Assembly: GCA_023333565.1 (NCBI GenBank)
Contig: JAJKFH010003762.1
Coordinates: forward strand, 372,001-436,000
Reading direction: 5' to 3'
DNA: 64,000 bases
From: Puffinus mauretanicus
Lineage: Eukaryota; Chordata; Aves; Procellariiformes; Procellariidae
Under the pieces are notes generated by a model that saw nothing but the letters and a program-made list of their open reading frames with translations, was not told the DNA's origin and searched no databases. The translations under genes were made by a program, and so were the position numbers. Shown here one piece after another: positions 1 to 13,400 of the stretch (positions are counted from its first letter, which is position 1; every line of letters begins with the position of its first letter).

Positions 1-1451
1 AGCTAGTAGGCTTATTTCAAACATATTTGTGACCAGGCTTCCACAATAACCTTCTAAACTTCAGTATCAGTAGAACTCATGGTTCATTATCTGGTCTGCT
101 AATACCCACAACTAATTTTACTCACCTAAGTGATATAAATGTTAGACATTTCTATTTTAAGACTGGCACTACCTGCCACGGAGCCACATCAATTATAAAT
201 ATTAAATGGCCTTTCAAAGGTCTTAAATTTTAGTTTTATCAGAAGAAAGAATAGCGCTTGTTGTTGCTGTCAGTTCTCATATTATGGCTAAGGCAGTGAT
301 AATTCTGAGTTCTTGGTGGTGTTATTTTGTGAATTGTGACAAAACTGATTACAAGAAGAAGGAAATATGATGGAATCATTTACTTATTTTGTATTGAGAT
401 AGCACTAGGAAGGCAACCAACAGTAGTGGCACGTTATGCTATGCATTGTACAAACACAACATAGCAGACAGTGACTGCCCTGAAGAGATTAGTCGCAGTA
501 ATTTACAAAGATTAGAGAGTCATTGATATTGAGTACTATGATGCTCTTTCTGCATTTATTGATTAAGGATGACTGTGTATCTCACCTAACTTATTTTAAT
601 TGATGAAGAAATACTTCAAATCACTAATGCAGAGGAAGGAATTTTTGGTAATCCTACAAAGCCTAAACTTCAAGCCCCAGTCAACACCTATTAGGAAAAA
701 TGCTGTTTCTCATATGGAACAGTCACTGTATCTTCCAGCTTCTATTCAGTGGTAAATACCTGGGAGCTGTGCTTAAAATAACTTGTTGAACACCATCAGT
801 TACATTTACGCTTTACATGTTTCGCAGACTAGAAGAGGCCCAACATGGAAAAGTTAATAGCCCATTTCACACACCCCTTTCCTAAAGAGAGACAAAATCA
901 AGCCAAAAGGAACACTGCTAGTCTCATCAACCCACTTACATCTGTAAAAAAGTTTTCTATGCCTTTCCTGTTACCCCTAGTATTATAATCAGCACTGGTA
1001 GTACAATAAAGACCATGTTTTGTTTGAAGTGCAAATAGAGAAAGGACAGACATTTTTTGTACAGGGAGTTTAATCAATGTCTCACATGTAAAGGAAAATG
1101 GCCAATACTCCAGCTGCAGTCAGATTAAAATGTTGTTAGACCTTGAAGATCACAATTACCCCAATGAAACTTTTTGCCCCCATTTCATATCTTAGTGTTT
1201 TCCTCATGAACAAAAAGCAAACAACAACTTGAGCCATAGGGCCTGAGCATGCGAGTTTATGGTCAATGGGAACTTTGCCACTGACGTTAGTGAGCCCAGC
1301 AGGAACAAATCCAATGCACACATGATTTCTGATGCTTTTCACTCCTCACCACTGGATCTGCTGGTATCTCCTTAAATGCTGTACAAACCTGAAACATTGA
1401 TTTCCCTCAGTTCCTAAGTCAGCATCCATAATGATTTAATTACAAACTTAC

Positions 1452-1518
1452 TCTCTGAGGAGTTTTCTGTTGGTGATGATATACTCCCACTCTGTTATTC
1501 CTCTTCTCACTTCTTGAA
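1452..1518 (-). other. Weak candidate internal exon (67 bp)
   Basis: On the minus strand a good donor (AGA|GTAAGT) closes a 67-bp segment that begins after a CTATTCAG acceptor. One frame is open throughout and reads QEVRRGITEWEYIITNRKLL in its core, with two bases completing a codon at the start and two bases left over at the end. The acceptor has only a short pyrimidine tract, and a TGA lies in frame just upstream, so no longer exon is possible in this frame. I do not recognise the peptide. No partner exon with matching phase was found nearby, so a chance match is quite possible. Confidence 0.15.
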
Positions 1519-2675
1519 CTGAATAGTGACCACATCAATTCAGTAGTTACTGTAGAAACCTAAAGAAAGTAACAGCCTTCAGACTTTTTAAAATAGAATT
1601 TTCTATCAATTTCACCATTCTCTATTAAATCAAATTCAATTTTCTACAGATGTTGTTTTATCTCAGAGGGTTCATGCCTTTACTGAGGAATAAGGTTCTC
1701 TTCCTCTGACTGGGAGCCAGCTTACCTGCTTCTGTTACCTACACACAGCTTAGTCACCATTTAAGGGTAACAGTTACAAATATCCCTATCTCAGTCTGTG
1801 GCACTATGCATTTTGTGAAACAAGTGAAAGACGAAAAGTTTGCTATTTGTACTGTTTTTATTTCTCAACCTCAATTGCCTTCTTTATTTTAAAGTATGTT
1901 TGACTATTTTACTGATATCAAATCATCATCATATCAAAGACACTAAATTCAAAAGAGCAATGAGGCTGTGAATAAGCTGCATTGCTTTGCTTTTCATGTG
2001 CCCACAGCTGAATTCTTTAGAAGGTCCCAATTTCACAGTCAGGTTTAACCTCTGCCCTCATTTATGTCATCAAACACAGCTGGGTCAAATCCAACATAAA
2101 ATCTTTATTTTATCTTTTTGAAAAAGCAATGTGTGAGAAAATTAGGAGATGGTTTAAATTAAGTTTAACCTAAGATTTCTCAGCAAGACAAACCGGGAGA
2201 AAGTTATATAGTCAAAAGCAAAAATCAAATAACCAAACCAAAATATGTTATACTCATCTGATACGGAATGTTCTCACCTGAAGCAAAAAGCTACCATGAT
2301 TTTCAATGCAGTAACATTTTGAAGGAAAACAAAATGTTTTAAATTAGAATATAAGGGAAAACCCACAACCTCTCTCTCCCCCTCTGCCAAATGTGTTAAT
2401 TCAAGCTTGTAGAACAAATTCTAAAAGAACAATCTTGCAAAAAAAAAAATTTGTTATTATCTGGAAATCCTATGAAATGGTGTTGAACTGTATAGCATTT
2501 TTTTGGTGGTGTTGGTTGTTGTAGCAGAACTGTTTCTTTTCTTCTGTCACTAACAACTTAAATCAATTAATGGAAATACACTGTCTTGTATGTTTGAAAG
2601 ACTATACTTACTTAATAAATACTCTTCTGTAATCCAGAAAAAAATAAATACATATTTTCAGGGAAATTAATTCCT

Positions 2676-2695
2676 ATGTCATGTCATGTGATGTC
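2676..2695. repeat. Short tandem repeat, ATGTC unit
   Basis: Four consecutive five-base units read ATGTC, ATGTC, ATGTG, ATGTC, followed by ATGG. It is a minor simple repeat. Confidence 0.7.
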
Positions 2696-2766
2696 ATGGT
2701 TTGGGTTTTTATTAGTAGTTTGTAAAGAATGCAGTTTTTAAAAGTAGTCCATAAAGTATATTAATT

Positions 2767-2884
2767 GTGTGTGTCTGTGTGTTACTATATACATACTATG
2801 ATGTGCATAAAAACATGCACACTGTAATATATACTAGTGCATCTATATATATAATGCATATATAATAGCATGGATAGATAGACA
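2767..2884. repeat. GT/TA-rich simple repeat tract
   Basis: An interrupted GT run is followed by imperfect TATA and ATGCATAT segments and a short GATA run (TGGATAGATAGACAG). It is low-complexity DNA with no coding potential and is a likely polymorphic microsatellite. Confidence 0.6.
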
Positions 2885-3159
2885 GCAAAACATGTTAATC
2901 AGTGCAATGTTTTAAAGTATTGAGTGTTAAGCCTGAATGTTTCTTCTAAAAACGCAAAATCAAAGACAAAAGTCTAAAATATGCAAAAAGACCTGCATAT
3001 GGGTTGCATAGCAAGAACACATAAAAAATAGAATACTTATTCCATTATGACTCCTATTTCTTCGACCGTTCCCAAAAAACTCACAAAGTTCTAAGAACAT
3101 ATCTAAAAATAGTAAAAAATGGAATTACAAAAATTAATGAGGTGCTCAAAGAAAGCGTA

Positions 3160-3660
3160 GTAAGCAGTCCACTATTATTTTTAGAAAGCTTAAGTCACCG
3201 AACCAATGTAAAAGAGCTACTCTTAGTAACCCTTAACCCACTTAATCTAACAAAAAATATTTCTAATTACCATAAATTTATCTCACTGACCCTTGCAGGG
3301 CCTAACTTTAATCATAATCCTGTCTGTCCAGAGGGTCTTATCAGCCTTGAAAAAGTGTATCATAACACGACCAGGTTTAGGCAGAACCTGTTGATTCCTC
3401 CAGCCTCTCTCTGTCTCCAGTCAGTGTTTACCAGTATCTACTAGCATCAACACTAATCTCAATCCTAATAACATCCTTAACCTTATCAAAAACCCCTTTG
3501 GGACCCACATCCAAACTAACTAGATAGCCTATGTCAGGTCAGCTCTGAATTTAGCCTGAATTTAAATTTGCTAGTATTCCTCTGGACCATAAATTTACCT
3601 TTGCTTTTCTTGGAGTCCTACCCCTAAAGGGGAGGTACAAAACAGGAGCAAAAAATATTC
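3160..3660. other. Strand-asymmetric C/A-rich stretch
   Basis: The plus strand here is rich in C, A and T but poor in G, with recurring degenerate words such as CTTAACCC, CCTAATAAC and CTTAACC. An open frame of 100 codons lies within it at 3142-3444, but its composition explains the lack of stops and the peptide has no recognisable domain. I considered a nuclear mitochondrial insertion because of the composition, but I cannot match it to a mitochondrial gene. It may be a decayed repeat or satellite fragment. Confidence 0.3.
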
Positions 3661-5164
3661 ACATGGGATGGACCTAATTATGAAAGTGAGAAAGCTCACA
3701 CTGGACGTAAATGGATATTTTTTACTCAGCGGTATATGTCAAGGCCCTTTTATCCCATGCCCTGTTTGTTGGGGAAAGAGGCAAAGTATTTTAAGGAGAA
3801 AAGCAGCCCTTCGAATAAAGTTGAAGGACCAGCAGAGAACCTTCTTGGGAATTTTGCCATTAAATTTTATCTCGGCCAAAAAAGGTTATGATTAAAAATT
3901 GGGTCATTGGTCAATCAAGTAAGCAAGTGCAAAAGCAGAGATGAAGTGAGCAGGAAGTGATTTAAATAATTTCCAACTTTCCTAAGGAGAGAACCTAAAG
4001 AACCTACCTACAGCAGAAGGCATATATTCAAAGGTTGGCTTTGGCCTGCTCTCCAAATGCGTAGGATCTCAAGCTGATGGGACAAAGCAGACAAAGTCTC
4101 TGCTTCCAGCACAGCTGTTGTTTCCTTCTTTCTTCAGCGCCCAGAACGTGATTCAGAGCAGAAGCTACTGCAATTATTTGTAACAAAAATAGCAGATAGG
4201 TCATAGACACCACTCATGCTTTAGAACATTAAAAACATGACCACAGACATGCATGTAAAGGCACATTGGTATCCCTTGGTTTCTTTCAGCATTTTTTTCA
4301 TAAACTGAGCAAAAACAAACTGAAGGCTCACAGACTAGTCTCAGTTTGAGAATTTTTTAGGCTGACATTTGAAACTTCATATCTGGTTCAAACTGTCAAA
4401 CGAAACTTATTTTGTCAAAAATACATTTAATGCTGATATTTTTCACCAAAAAAATCTTTTGGAAAAAATGTTTTTGTGGGTTGTTTTTTTCAACTTGTTT
4501 ACAATCTTTCAATGTGTGAAATCACATTATGCAACTGAATTTCAAATGCTTGAAATGAAAACCTGAAAACACATGTATGTCAGGACCATATATCACTAGA
4601 ATTTATTAAATGAAATCAAGATTGCTATTTAGTATTTTGTCATTTCACTCCACTCAAAACAATTTTTTGGTTGCTCAAATCTTCAATGTGACAGTCTGCT
4701 TCAAGACTCACTGAAAGTAGTGGATCTGTTCCAATCTACTTCAATGAGGCTTCCACCAGATCTCATATACTGTAGAATTATGAGATGTTTTAGTTGCTCA
4801 AACATAAAAAACCTGAAATTTTTCTTTTTGAAATGGAAGGAAGGATTCATTTTCTGCCATGGACAACTCAAAGCATAGCCTAATCTCAGTTGTTCCTTGA
4901 CTGAATAGAAGTCCTCATTTTGTTCTTTATACACTGTACACTTTATAAGTAGAGCCCTAGTAGGCACAATTACACATTAATTGACTCATTCTTATTGATA
5001 TTTATAAAATCGTAACAGAAGGTTTTGCATTGCATTTATATACTATGGAGACAACTCACAATTTTTTTATAACAAAAATTTGACCTTTTTTTCCCCTAAC
5101 AGTTTAGTCTTATTCAAATTCCTCTGCTTCTAGAACAAATCTGACTTTCACTGATGCCCTGTTT

Positions 5165-5211
5165 AAAAAAAAAACAAAACCAAACCAACCCCCCCCCCCC
5201 CCAAACCCCCC
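5165..5211. repeat. A10 and C14 homopolymer tract
   Basis: A run of ten A is followed by CAAAACCAAACCAA, fourteen C, AAA and six C. Runs like this often vary in length and are prone to sequencing error. Confidence 0.9.
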
Positions 5212-5237
5212 ACATCTGTGTATGAGCAGGAGGGCTC

Positions 5238-5257
5238 CCATTATCTTGTGATAATGG
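5238..5257. repeat. Perfect 8-bp inverted repeat
   Basis: CCATTATC, then a TTGT loop, then GATAATGG. The stem is perfect but short; no function is implied by the context. Confidence 0.75.
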
Positions 5258-5935
5258 TACTTACCTGGCTGCAACTGCATATCGAGATAGCTGTAGTCTG
5301 AAAAAGTGAGCTGTAAACTACATTAACCCTGTATTTCCTCTTATTTTTATTGAAATGAAACAAGTAGTAAGAAGCAGCCTTCCATCCCTAAGGAAATAAC
5401 AAAGAACATACTATACATTAGCAAAAAATAATATTTCTTTATCTTGCATTCCTTTATGATACGGTAATTTCTTCTCTGAGCTATTGCCAAATGCTGCTGG
5501 AAACAGAGTGGCTATCTGATCTCTGAAGTTTCTACAGCATTTGGGTCTACATGCCTCTCTGACCGAGATCTTAATCAAGGTTCATTCACTGGATGCCTGC
5601 TAAAATGTAAGTTTTGCACCCACATCTGAGAGGTTAGTGAATGGTAAGTCCAGCCCTATTTTTAATCAGGTATCAAATCTGAGAGGAGAAGCAGTAACTC
5701 TCACTTGAGGGGCAGCTAAACTACCCTTCCACTACAAGGAACAATGATGTCATAGCTCCCTTTAGGGCAAAATCAAAGAAGTTAGCTGAACGCGAATGAT
5801 ATTATCTTCTTATACTATCCTTTGGTATGAAGACGTTCAGACAACAGATCTCTGTCAGGAAGCAATGTCTAGTAGCTGATAAGCAGTGGGAAACAGCTTG
5901 CTAACATCTGCCAGCTGCAAATTATCCAGAGGGGA

Positions 5936-5957
5936 CCTTCACATGAACATGTGAAGG
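5936..5957. repeat. Perfect 10-bp palindrome with two E-boxes
   Basis: CCTTCACATG and CATGTGAAGG are exact reverse complements separated only by AA. Each arm carries a CANNTG E-box core (CACATG and CATGTG). The two-base loop rules out a microRNA precursor. A binding site for a dimeric transcription factor is possible, but nothing else in the sequence supports that. Confidence 0.75.
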
Positions 5958-8317
5958 GGCCAGGTGGAGTGCGTGTGAATGCTGCAAGTTCTTGTGATGA
6001 ACCTGTAACTACACTTAAGGTCCACATCATCTTGCACCTGAGCACTGGCAGATTGATGCTAGAGATGTAAGTTCACACACAATATTGTACTGATACAAGC
6101 TCAGACATCTTGGCAAGTGATACTCTGTGAACAGTATTACTGCTCTGTGTTCCTACTCTCTGTAAATGTGTGTTGCCTTAGCTATGTTTTCTAAGGTGAC
6201 ATGTTTTCATGAATGTACTCTATGGAAGAAGTACCATCAGCTCAGTCAAGTCTGTATTCAGAGAAAGCAGTTTACACGGACTACATTAAATCACTTGAAG
6301 AAAGGCGATCCTTTGAAGGCTGGTGCCAGCTATATATAAACCCTGTACCAGAGAGGATCAAGAAGGTTTCCAGCAAATCAGTCTCTGACTTTCTTACCCC
6401 ACAGGAGGAAACCTGTCTTCAGGCAGATGGCTAATATTCATGCAAACATCTTCTTCCCACAATATTCATTGAAATACCTCTTCTCTCTGGGTAAGGAGAA
6501 AGTAGAATACAGGGTCTGGAGGACTCTCCATTTTGCTCTCAGAAACTGCTGTTCTATACGCTCTGCCTTGAAGATCACAATGTGTTCTAGGTTAAGGTTC
6601 TCAAACTCAGTGAATCCTTTGACTCTTCCTTGTCCAGAGATTGGAAAGCATATCACATTACAGAGCAGTTTGATGTTGTACAGCAGACTGTTACAGGTCA
6701 TAAAATAACTGTAAATATATTCCCTGCTTCTAATGATGACTGTGCTGATTCTGTGCTACCTTTCAAGTAGAAGAATGATGACATTCCAGAAATAATGTAC
6801 TTTCATGGTCCCTGAATGAATGACAAAAACCCTCATAGAAACCAGAGGCTTTAGAACAATCAAGGTGATGTGAATTATTTGCAGGCCTGTTTTATCCTTT
6901 GCAGCTTTCCAAGATAAAGATAGTAGAAGTGAGACCTATCCAGCCTCAGACACTCTATCCTGCTTACATTGATCTTTTGTGCTTCTGAGAATCTGAAGCC
7001 CTGTCTCTTTTACCTGCCTTTAAAAATAAAATTATTGACTTTATCTCATAAAGAAGAAAATGGTTATGCTTATTTACATCCTCTAAGGATCTAGCCCAAC
7101 ATCTTGTCTAAAAAGTTCACTTCATTCTGCCTAGTTGGAAAACACTGTCAGTCTAAATTAGCTGTAATTTTCTTTGTTATTTCACTGCTTAATATATTTT
7201 CCTATGAAGAGATTTTTTGGGGGCATGTTTTTTTTTCTTTCTTCAACAGAGTTCTTGCTAATAGCAAAGTATCTGTTCCATCTGGTGAGAACCTGAGAGA
7301 ATTTTAGACAGTAGTAAAGACAAGGGTCACAAGTTTATGCATCCGTTTTATTTTTAAGAAACTAGCTCTCCTGGAGCTGTCTTCTAAAAATTAATACACA
7401 TCAGATATGATGACTGAAGGAAATAGGAAACATTTCTTGAATAACATCAGTTTCTCTTCATTTCTGTTTTACACATAGATGTAATGCTCTCTGACACTAC
7501 TGGCTTTGAACTGTATTTCTGTAGTATATTATAGAAAATACATTTAATGATGAAAGTTTAAGTTGCCTTGTGGAAAAAAGACTATTGTCATGAAAGTGAA
7601 AGGGGTCTTTAAAGAGGAAGGTTAAAAGGGCATTTTGTTATGCTCCGGAATAATCTTAATAATCTTAATTTTTACCATCTTAGTGCAGGTCTTGAGATTC
7701 TTACACTTCCCTCTCCATTCCCTCTTTGCAGAATTACTCCCTCCTGTGAGTTTCAGAGTCCTGCTGTGTTTTATCTTCTACAATATCCTTTTTTTCCCTA
7801 CAAAATTCTGTGTCACAGCATTTGCTTCAAATAGATAAGCATATTTTCAGAGCTTAATTAATAGAATCAGGATAACAAGTATATAGATCTCAGCAAGACA
7901 GATACTGTACCAGAATTGCCTTTCAGAAACCTGATCTAATGCTTTCCAAATTATCTTTTCCTTTACTTTTCAGAAAAGTAAAAACCATGATACCCTGAGG
8001 ACATGAAAACTCTGAGAGTTTCACTCCCAGAAGCCCTCAAGCAGAATGGCATAAGTCCTGCTTCAAGTCATTCTTTAAAGGAGCTCAGTTTTAAACTACA
8101 CTGGTCAGATCCTTTCCTATAATGACCATATAGGTATCATAAATGTGATCCAGGGTTGTTTTTCGTTTAGAATTTAGCATGCAATTCACAAATCTCCTAT
8201 GTGAATCCATGACAAAAAGAATAATTATTGTGTTGATCAATTTTTTTTGATCTCTAATGAGAGATTTTTTCCTCTCACTAGAAGGAATAGATGTTACACC
8301 TCTTAACAGGAATCCTG

Positions 8318-8343
8318 TTTTTTTTTTTCTTTTTTTTTTCTTT
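8318..8343. repeat. Poly-T tract
   Basis: Eleven T, one C, ten T, one C and further T. No adjoining element or target duplication was recognised. Confidence 0.85.
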
Positions 8344-10369
8344 AATGTATTCTTCCAAGTGCAATAATGGCTTTTCTATCCTGAGCTGTGACTATTCTAT
8401 GCAGGAAACAAGAAGGACTTAGGCTAGGTGTGTTTTGTCCTTGTCATTCTCAGCTGCTAGATGCTGTCTCAGTACTGTGACCCACACAGCCAGATAACAT
8501 CCATCACCCCATCTCCAAAATACTCAGCTGAGAATGCAAAGGGAAAATATTTCAGAAGTACTTACTCCCTGCTTCCCCACCACTCCCCCAGCTTGGGATT
8601 GTTTCACTCTTATCTGTCTGTTCCTCAACCTGCTTGAGCTAAAATAAAATAGAGTTGGTACCCCACAACAACATATTAAAATAATCTGCTTTCTGCTGCT
8701 TTTGTGGGGTAGTCCCCAGGTCTGATGAAGATTTTAAAAAGGGACACACATTCCTGAAGACCATTGAAGCAAAGATGGCCGCCCATATACCATGCAGGAG
8801 GAGGACCTGGGAACACCTCTGCCAGTTCTCCTTGGAAGAAAGTATTTCCATTTAGTCCTTGAAATTTCAGAAGGCAAGGAGCAGCCTTTCTAAAAGATAC
8901 CTGGTATCTGTTCCTCTCTTGTCCCCAAGTGGTGGGTTTTTTTCAAAATTTCTTACAGTTTCAGGAGTTGTATGGGCAAGAGTGGGAAGCTGGTTAAGTC
9001 TGAACCTGCACCAGAGATCCCTTCATTGTACTTGAAGAAAATTCTTCTGAGCTCTACAACAGCTTCATCTGCCAGCTAAAGGCAGAATCAAGTAAAAGGC
9101 CAACTCTAAGTCTTAATTACAGTGCTATAAGTTGTAATTCAAGTCTCCTGAAGACCCTGCTGGAAGCACTACGGGATTGCTTTCCTACCTAGACGGCAGA
9201 GGGATCTAAGATTAAAAAAGCTAACAATCTGTCATATATCAGAAGCCCCAATCATATAAAAGGGATATTGGCACTGTGACTTTTTTTCATTACAAAAAAG
9301 CCTCAGTGAGAATCACCCTCTAATTAATTTATATTACAGCTGGCTGTGTTAGGCTTCCAGAAAAGATCAAGCTTTGTGGGCTTTTTTCCACTGTCTTTAT
9401 TTACAAATTAAGCAGACATTAATGGAGCTGCAACATGCACTCTGACAACATCCTGTCCCATCCTGTCTGCCAATTCTAAGAAAAACTTTACCTCCAACAC
9501 ATGGCTAAAAGCCTACTACCATTTTCCTATCATTTGTGGGAAATGTCTTCTCTTTTGTGTGGTCTCAACTTCTAATTTCCTCCTCCCCATTTAAAATTTT
9601 AACTGGAGCAGTCATTGTCACTTTCTGACGTAAAGTGGTCCGTGGAGCCAATAAAACATTACATGGTGACCCACATAGAAAACCTGCGGAGCCAGCACAA
9701 GGGCACAGCTGAATGCTTTGAGTTGCCTGTGTCAGTTCTTGTAAAGGAATTCTTGGTGTTACCACTTCACGTGGAGTTAGTGTTTTGCAGAAGGCAAAGG
9801 TGCACACATCATGCAGAACTGGGAACAATCTCTGTAGTGAATTATTATTCACCTTTGCTTGCCTTAACTGAAAATCCTTGCTTGATGACCTGCTGGCACC
9901 TACAGAGAAAAAGAATATAGGGTAAGACCTCATTCAGCCATCCCTTTTCAAAATTAGGTATGCTTAAGATCATAGGGAAGAGCAGACCTCTGTTGATAGT
10001 TACAAAAAACTAAAATGAATCTTCAGTGAACCTTTTCTTGTCACTTTTCAATAGGCACACAACTTGAAAGAAATGCTTGTGCAGGCTATTCTTTTCTGAT
10101 GAAGTTATTTGTGTGACACTCCTTTTCCAGTTGTCAGCTTCTCATGTGTCAGAGGCAGTACCATATATAGAGGAAGCACGGGCTGTACATTTGTGTGGGA
10201 TATGGGCAGCCCTCTGCTTTAATGCTTTTCAAGAATGTGTATTTCTTTTTAGAATATTCATTGGACTTGGGGAAAATCCCAAACTATTTGTTAGTGCCTT
10301 CAACAAGGTGTTTATACTGAAATATTCCTTTTCTCTGTAATCCTAGTTTCTATATAAAAAAGTTACATG

Positions 10370-10417
10370 AAACTGAAAACCCCCAAACCCTGAAAACACA
10401 CCCTAAACCCTGAAACA
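10370..10417. repeat. Degenerate telomere-like ACCCTGAAA repeat
   Basis: The words AAACCCTGAAAAC, ACCCTAAACCCTGAAAC and GAAAACCCCC recur within about 50 bases. They resemble interstitial telomeric CCCTAA only loosely, so a simple A/C-rich repeat is the cautious call. Confidence 0.5.
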
Positions 10418-13400
10418 CATATTACAAACTGAAAGGAAAATGTTTTCTTTGTTATTTTTTTATTGATTGCCAAACTTACCCATTAACCCAGTTTAGACAG
10501 TTCTCGTTTTACTCTGAGGGGCCACCAGCAGAAATTTTTGTGCACTGGTCAGTCATACCTAGTCTTGGAAATCTTTGATGAAATCATGCAGGCAAAAGAG
10601 GCTACCCATAAAATAAAAATCTTTTATGTATTACCAGATGTAAATGAAGATGGAATTTTACACTGTCTACATGGAAACCTTTCTAAAATCAGTGGGTGTC
10701 AGAGAAACACAGATTTAGTTGCACAGATTTAATATCAAAATGGAGTCCCAGGACTAGCAAGCAGAGAAAAGATGAAAACACTTTTTTTCTGAAAGTTATT
10801 CCACTTTGAGTCCTTATTAATCAGTAAGGAGAAATACAGCATTTTTCAGATATTTGTCATTAAAAATTGTTACCAAGATTTCTGTAGTGATAGGACCACA
10901 TGCTCTCTTTTCTATGACATTAGTAGGTTTTGTAGCCCATGTGTTATATTGATTTTCTCCTGAGAATATATATGGTAGGTTCGGTATGACATTTCATTGC
11001 ACTGATTTGGAAGATAATGTGTAAATGAATGGACAATGATTTGTTTTGTCAGTGAACCAAGGTTGAACGACTTACTAGTCTTACCAGGATCCAGAGAAGA
11101 TTTGATGTAATGTGTTAGGTGATGATTTTCTGGAACACATTTACTGACATTTTCTCCCCCATATTCTTTTCTAAAAAGAAAATAGTATATTCTGAACAGT
11201 GAAAATTAGATGTTCTGTATCAGCTTAGTATGTTTTGTGAAAACAGACATTTTTGCCAAGAGATTCAAAAGGTATCAGTCTAGTAAGCCATAATGACCAA
11301 ATGGATTAATTTCATCCAGAAAGATAAATGGTAACATTCACAGAGCAATTAACATAATATATATTTTTTTAAAATAGTCATTCAAATAACCAAAATTGTT
11401 ATCATAGAGTTTGCTGCAGAAAAAAGATGAATGAGTAAAATTAATGTGTTTTAAATAAAATAGGACCAGAGAGTAAATTTGAAAACTGGATTGAAATGCT
11501 AGTGAAACATTCACAGTCAGGGAATAGGACAAAGATTTTATATGGAGCTTCTTTTTACTTTGGTTTTGCACATAAAGTTCATAGCTCCTCAGCTGATTAA
11601 TTTTCATTTTATGATCAAAGGCAGCATCTTGTATGACTATCACAGTTATTTTGTCCCCTCAGTTGTAGACATGGTACTAAGTGATGTTTTTAGCTACCAT
11701 TAGGGAATTTGCCTTGATAGATCCAAACCTTTCTAGAATATAGCACATTCTTCTTTTAAGTGCTGCAACCTTTGAGACACGATAGAGAAATTTCCGTTTG
11801 AAAAAATTAATCCTGATAAATCCAGACCTCCTTTTTCATTGGGAAAATAGATTTTTATGTTTATTGAACTTCAGGATCACAAGATGGATATTACTCTAAG
11901 AACAGGTTTTGTTAACTACATGAGAAAGTTCCACTGTATAACCAATGGTGCAAAGCCAGGGTAAACTGCATAGGAGAGCTTTTGCTTCAAATTAAATAAT
12001 GCCTGAGGACAATGCCAGATTATCAGACCTGACCCCTTCACATGCCAGTGAATTACATATTACAGAAATGACCCGTAACATGTCTAAAGCTTCCAGTTAA
12101 AACAAGAATGTTAGTCCTTAAAAAGAAGGACTGGCCATGCTGTGGTAGAGAACAGGAAAGACGAGACCTGAAAGCCCTGCAAGATTAGGAATTTACTTGA
12201 AATATACAAGATAATCCCAGAAAAGATACCATATAAAAAGCCAAGAGCAAATGAGTAGCTCCATGGATCGTGGCTCTAAAGATTTTTAGAGATATGTATC
12301 TCTTGGATGGATTTCTTGGTGTCTGCTAAAATGTCTACCACAGAGAAAGTTCTCACTGGTGAACGCAACTTCTGCCGCTGCATTAACCCAGTTGTCCAAA
12401 ACCCACAGCAGCTTAATGTCTCTGACACTATGATTTTCCTGTCATTTCACTAAAATTAGCCAACACCTTCTAAGCTTATTGGAGGCCAAAACCAGACATG
12501 ACTACATAAACATTGTTTTCTTAGGGAAGTGGACCAAAACATTTTTAAAGGTGCCTGGCAGTCTGACCTGTGGGAAAAAAAGCCTAGCTCAGGCATTCAA
12601 GATCACTGTGAACATATTAGTAGGGCATACCGTCAAGGCATTTGAGAGGGGCCGTTGTACCATCTCCCAGCCTGCTTGCCCTATGCAGTATGCTATCTAC
12701 AACTCTAAGTTATCTTGGATGTTTCAGAGAAAGAAAAACAAAAATGCCAGAAACCGAGTTAAGCATGAGAGGAAGAAGGATTGCTTCAGGCACCTGACTG
12801 AAGTCTTGACACATGACAATTAATTGCAGTCATTATTTCAATGTGGAGACATAAGAGTTTCATCCATGTTCAGGACCTGTGAAGAAGGGGAATGAGCACA
12901 GCTACTCAGATCCTCCATACATACCAATGCAAGAACCATCTTATCCTCTTTCCAATATGAGGAATAAATTTGTCTAAGAGATTCCAATAGCCAGCAAGAT
13001 CATGACGTCACTTCGCAGCCCCAGGATACTGCTAGGCTCCTGTTGAGATCAAAAAGCCCATCTTTCTCCCTTGCCTTACTGTAACGTATCTCTTATCTCC
13101 ATATTCAAAGACACCTGCATATAATAAAACTCTATCCAGCCTTATTGATAGACCTATTGAGAAATAAAGCACATTGAATTCTATAAGATTCGCACAGCTT
13201 GTCTTCTGCCTAATCTATATAGCCCATTGTTTGAATCCTCCTTTCTATTAATTTCCATTTTATACAGACACCAGAACTGCGCACCGTATTTTAGCAGCAA
13301 GTGTATGCTGTGCACACAGGCAATGCACTTTCATAATTTCTACCTAAAAATTTCTTATGTGTTCATTCCAGGATGGCAACTGATCTTTTCCCAGAGCATT

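Larger units (their letters stand above)
1..5164. other. Unique AT-rich noncoding DNA
   Basis: This stretch has frequent stops in all frames; its longest open segments are about 100 codons and do not look like a known family. It contains simple repeats near 2676-2884, a strand-asymmetric C/A-rich block near 3160-3660 and one weak minus-strand exon candidate at 1452-1518, each listed separately. I see no promoter-like CpG island, RNA gene or mobile element. It could be intergenic or intronic; the sequence alone does not decide. Confidence 0.6.

Noticed and set aside
1136..1342. 68-codon minus-strand frame with protein-like composition
   Set aside because: No clear acceptor or donor frames it, it shows no domain, and frames of this size are expected by chance.
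3160..3660. Nuclear mitochondrial insertion
   Set aside because: The composition is suggestive, but no segment reads as a mitochondrial gene or rRNA that I recognise.
9565..9933. Overlapping open frames of 122 and 101 codons on opposite strands, with a strong acceptor and donor
   Set aside because: The plus-strand frame meets a TAG just before the donor, the minus-strand frame lacks splice support, and no domain is visible.
12840..13220. Possible second old LTR (AATAAA words and TGACGTCA-like motif)
   Set aside because: No matching termini, target duplication or family resemblance could be found.
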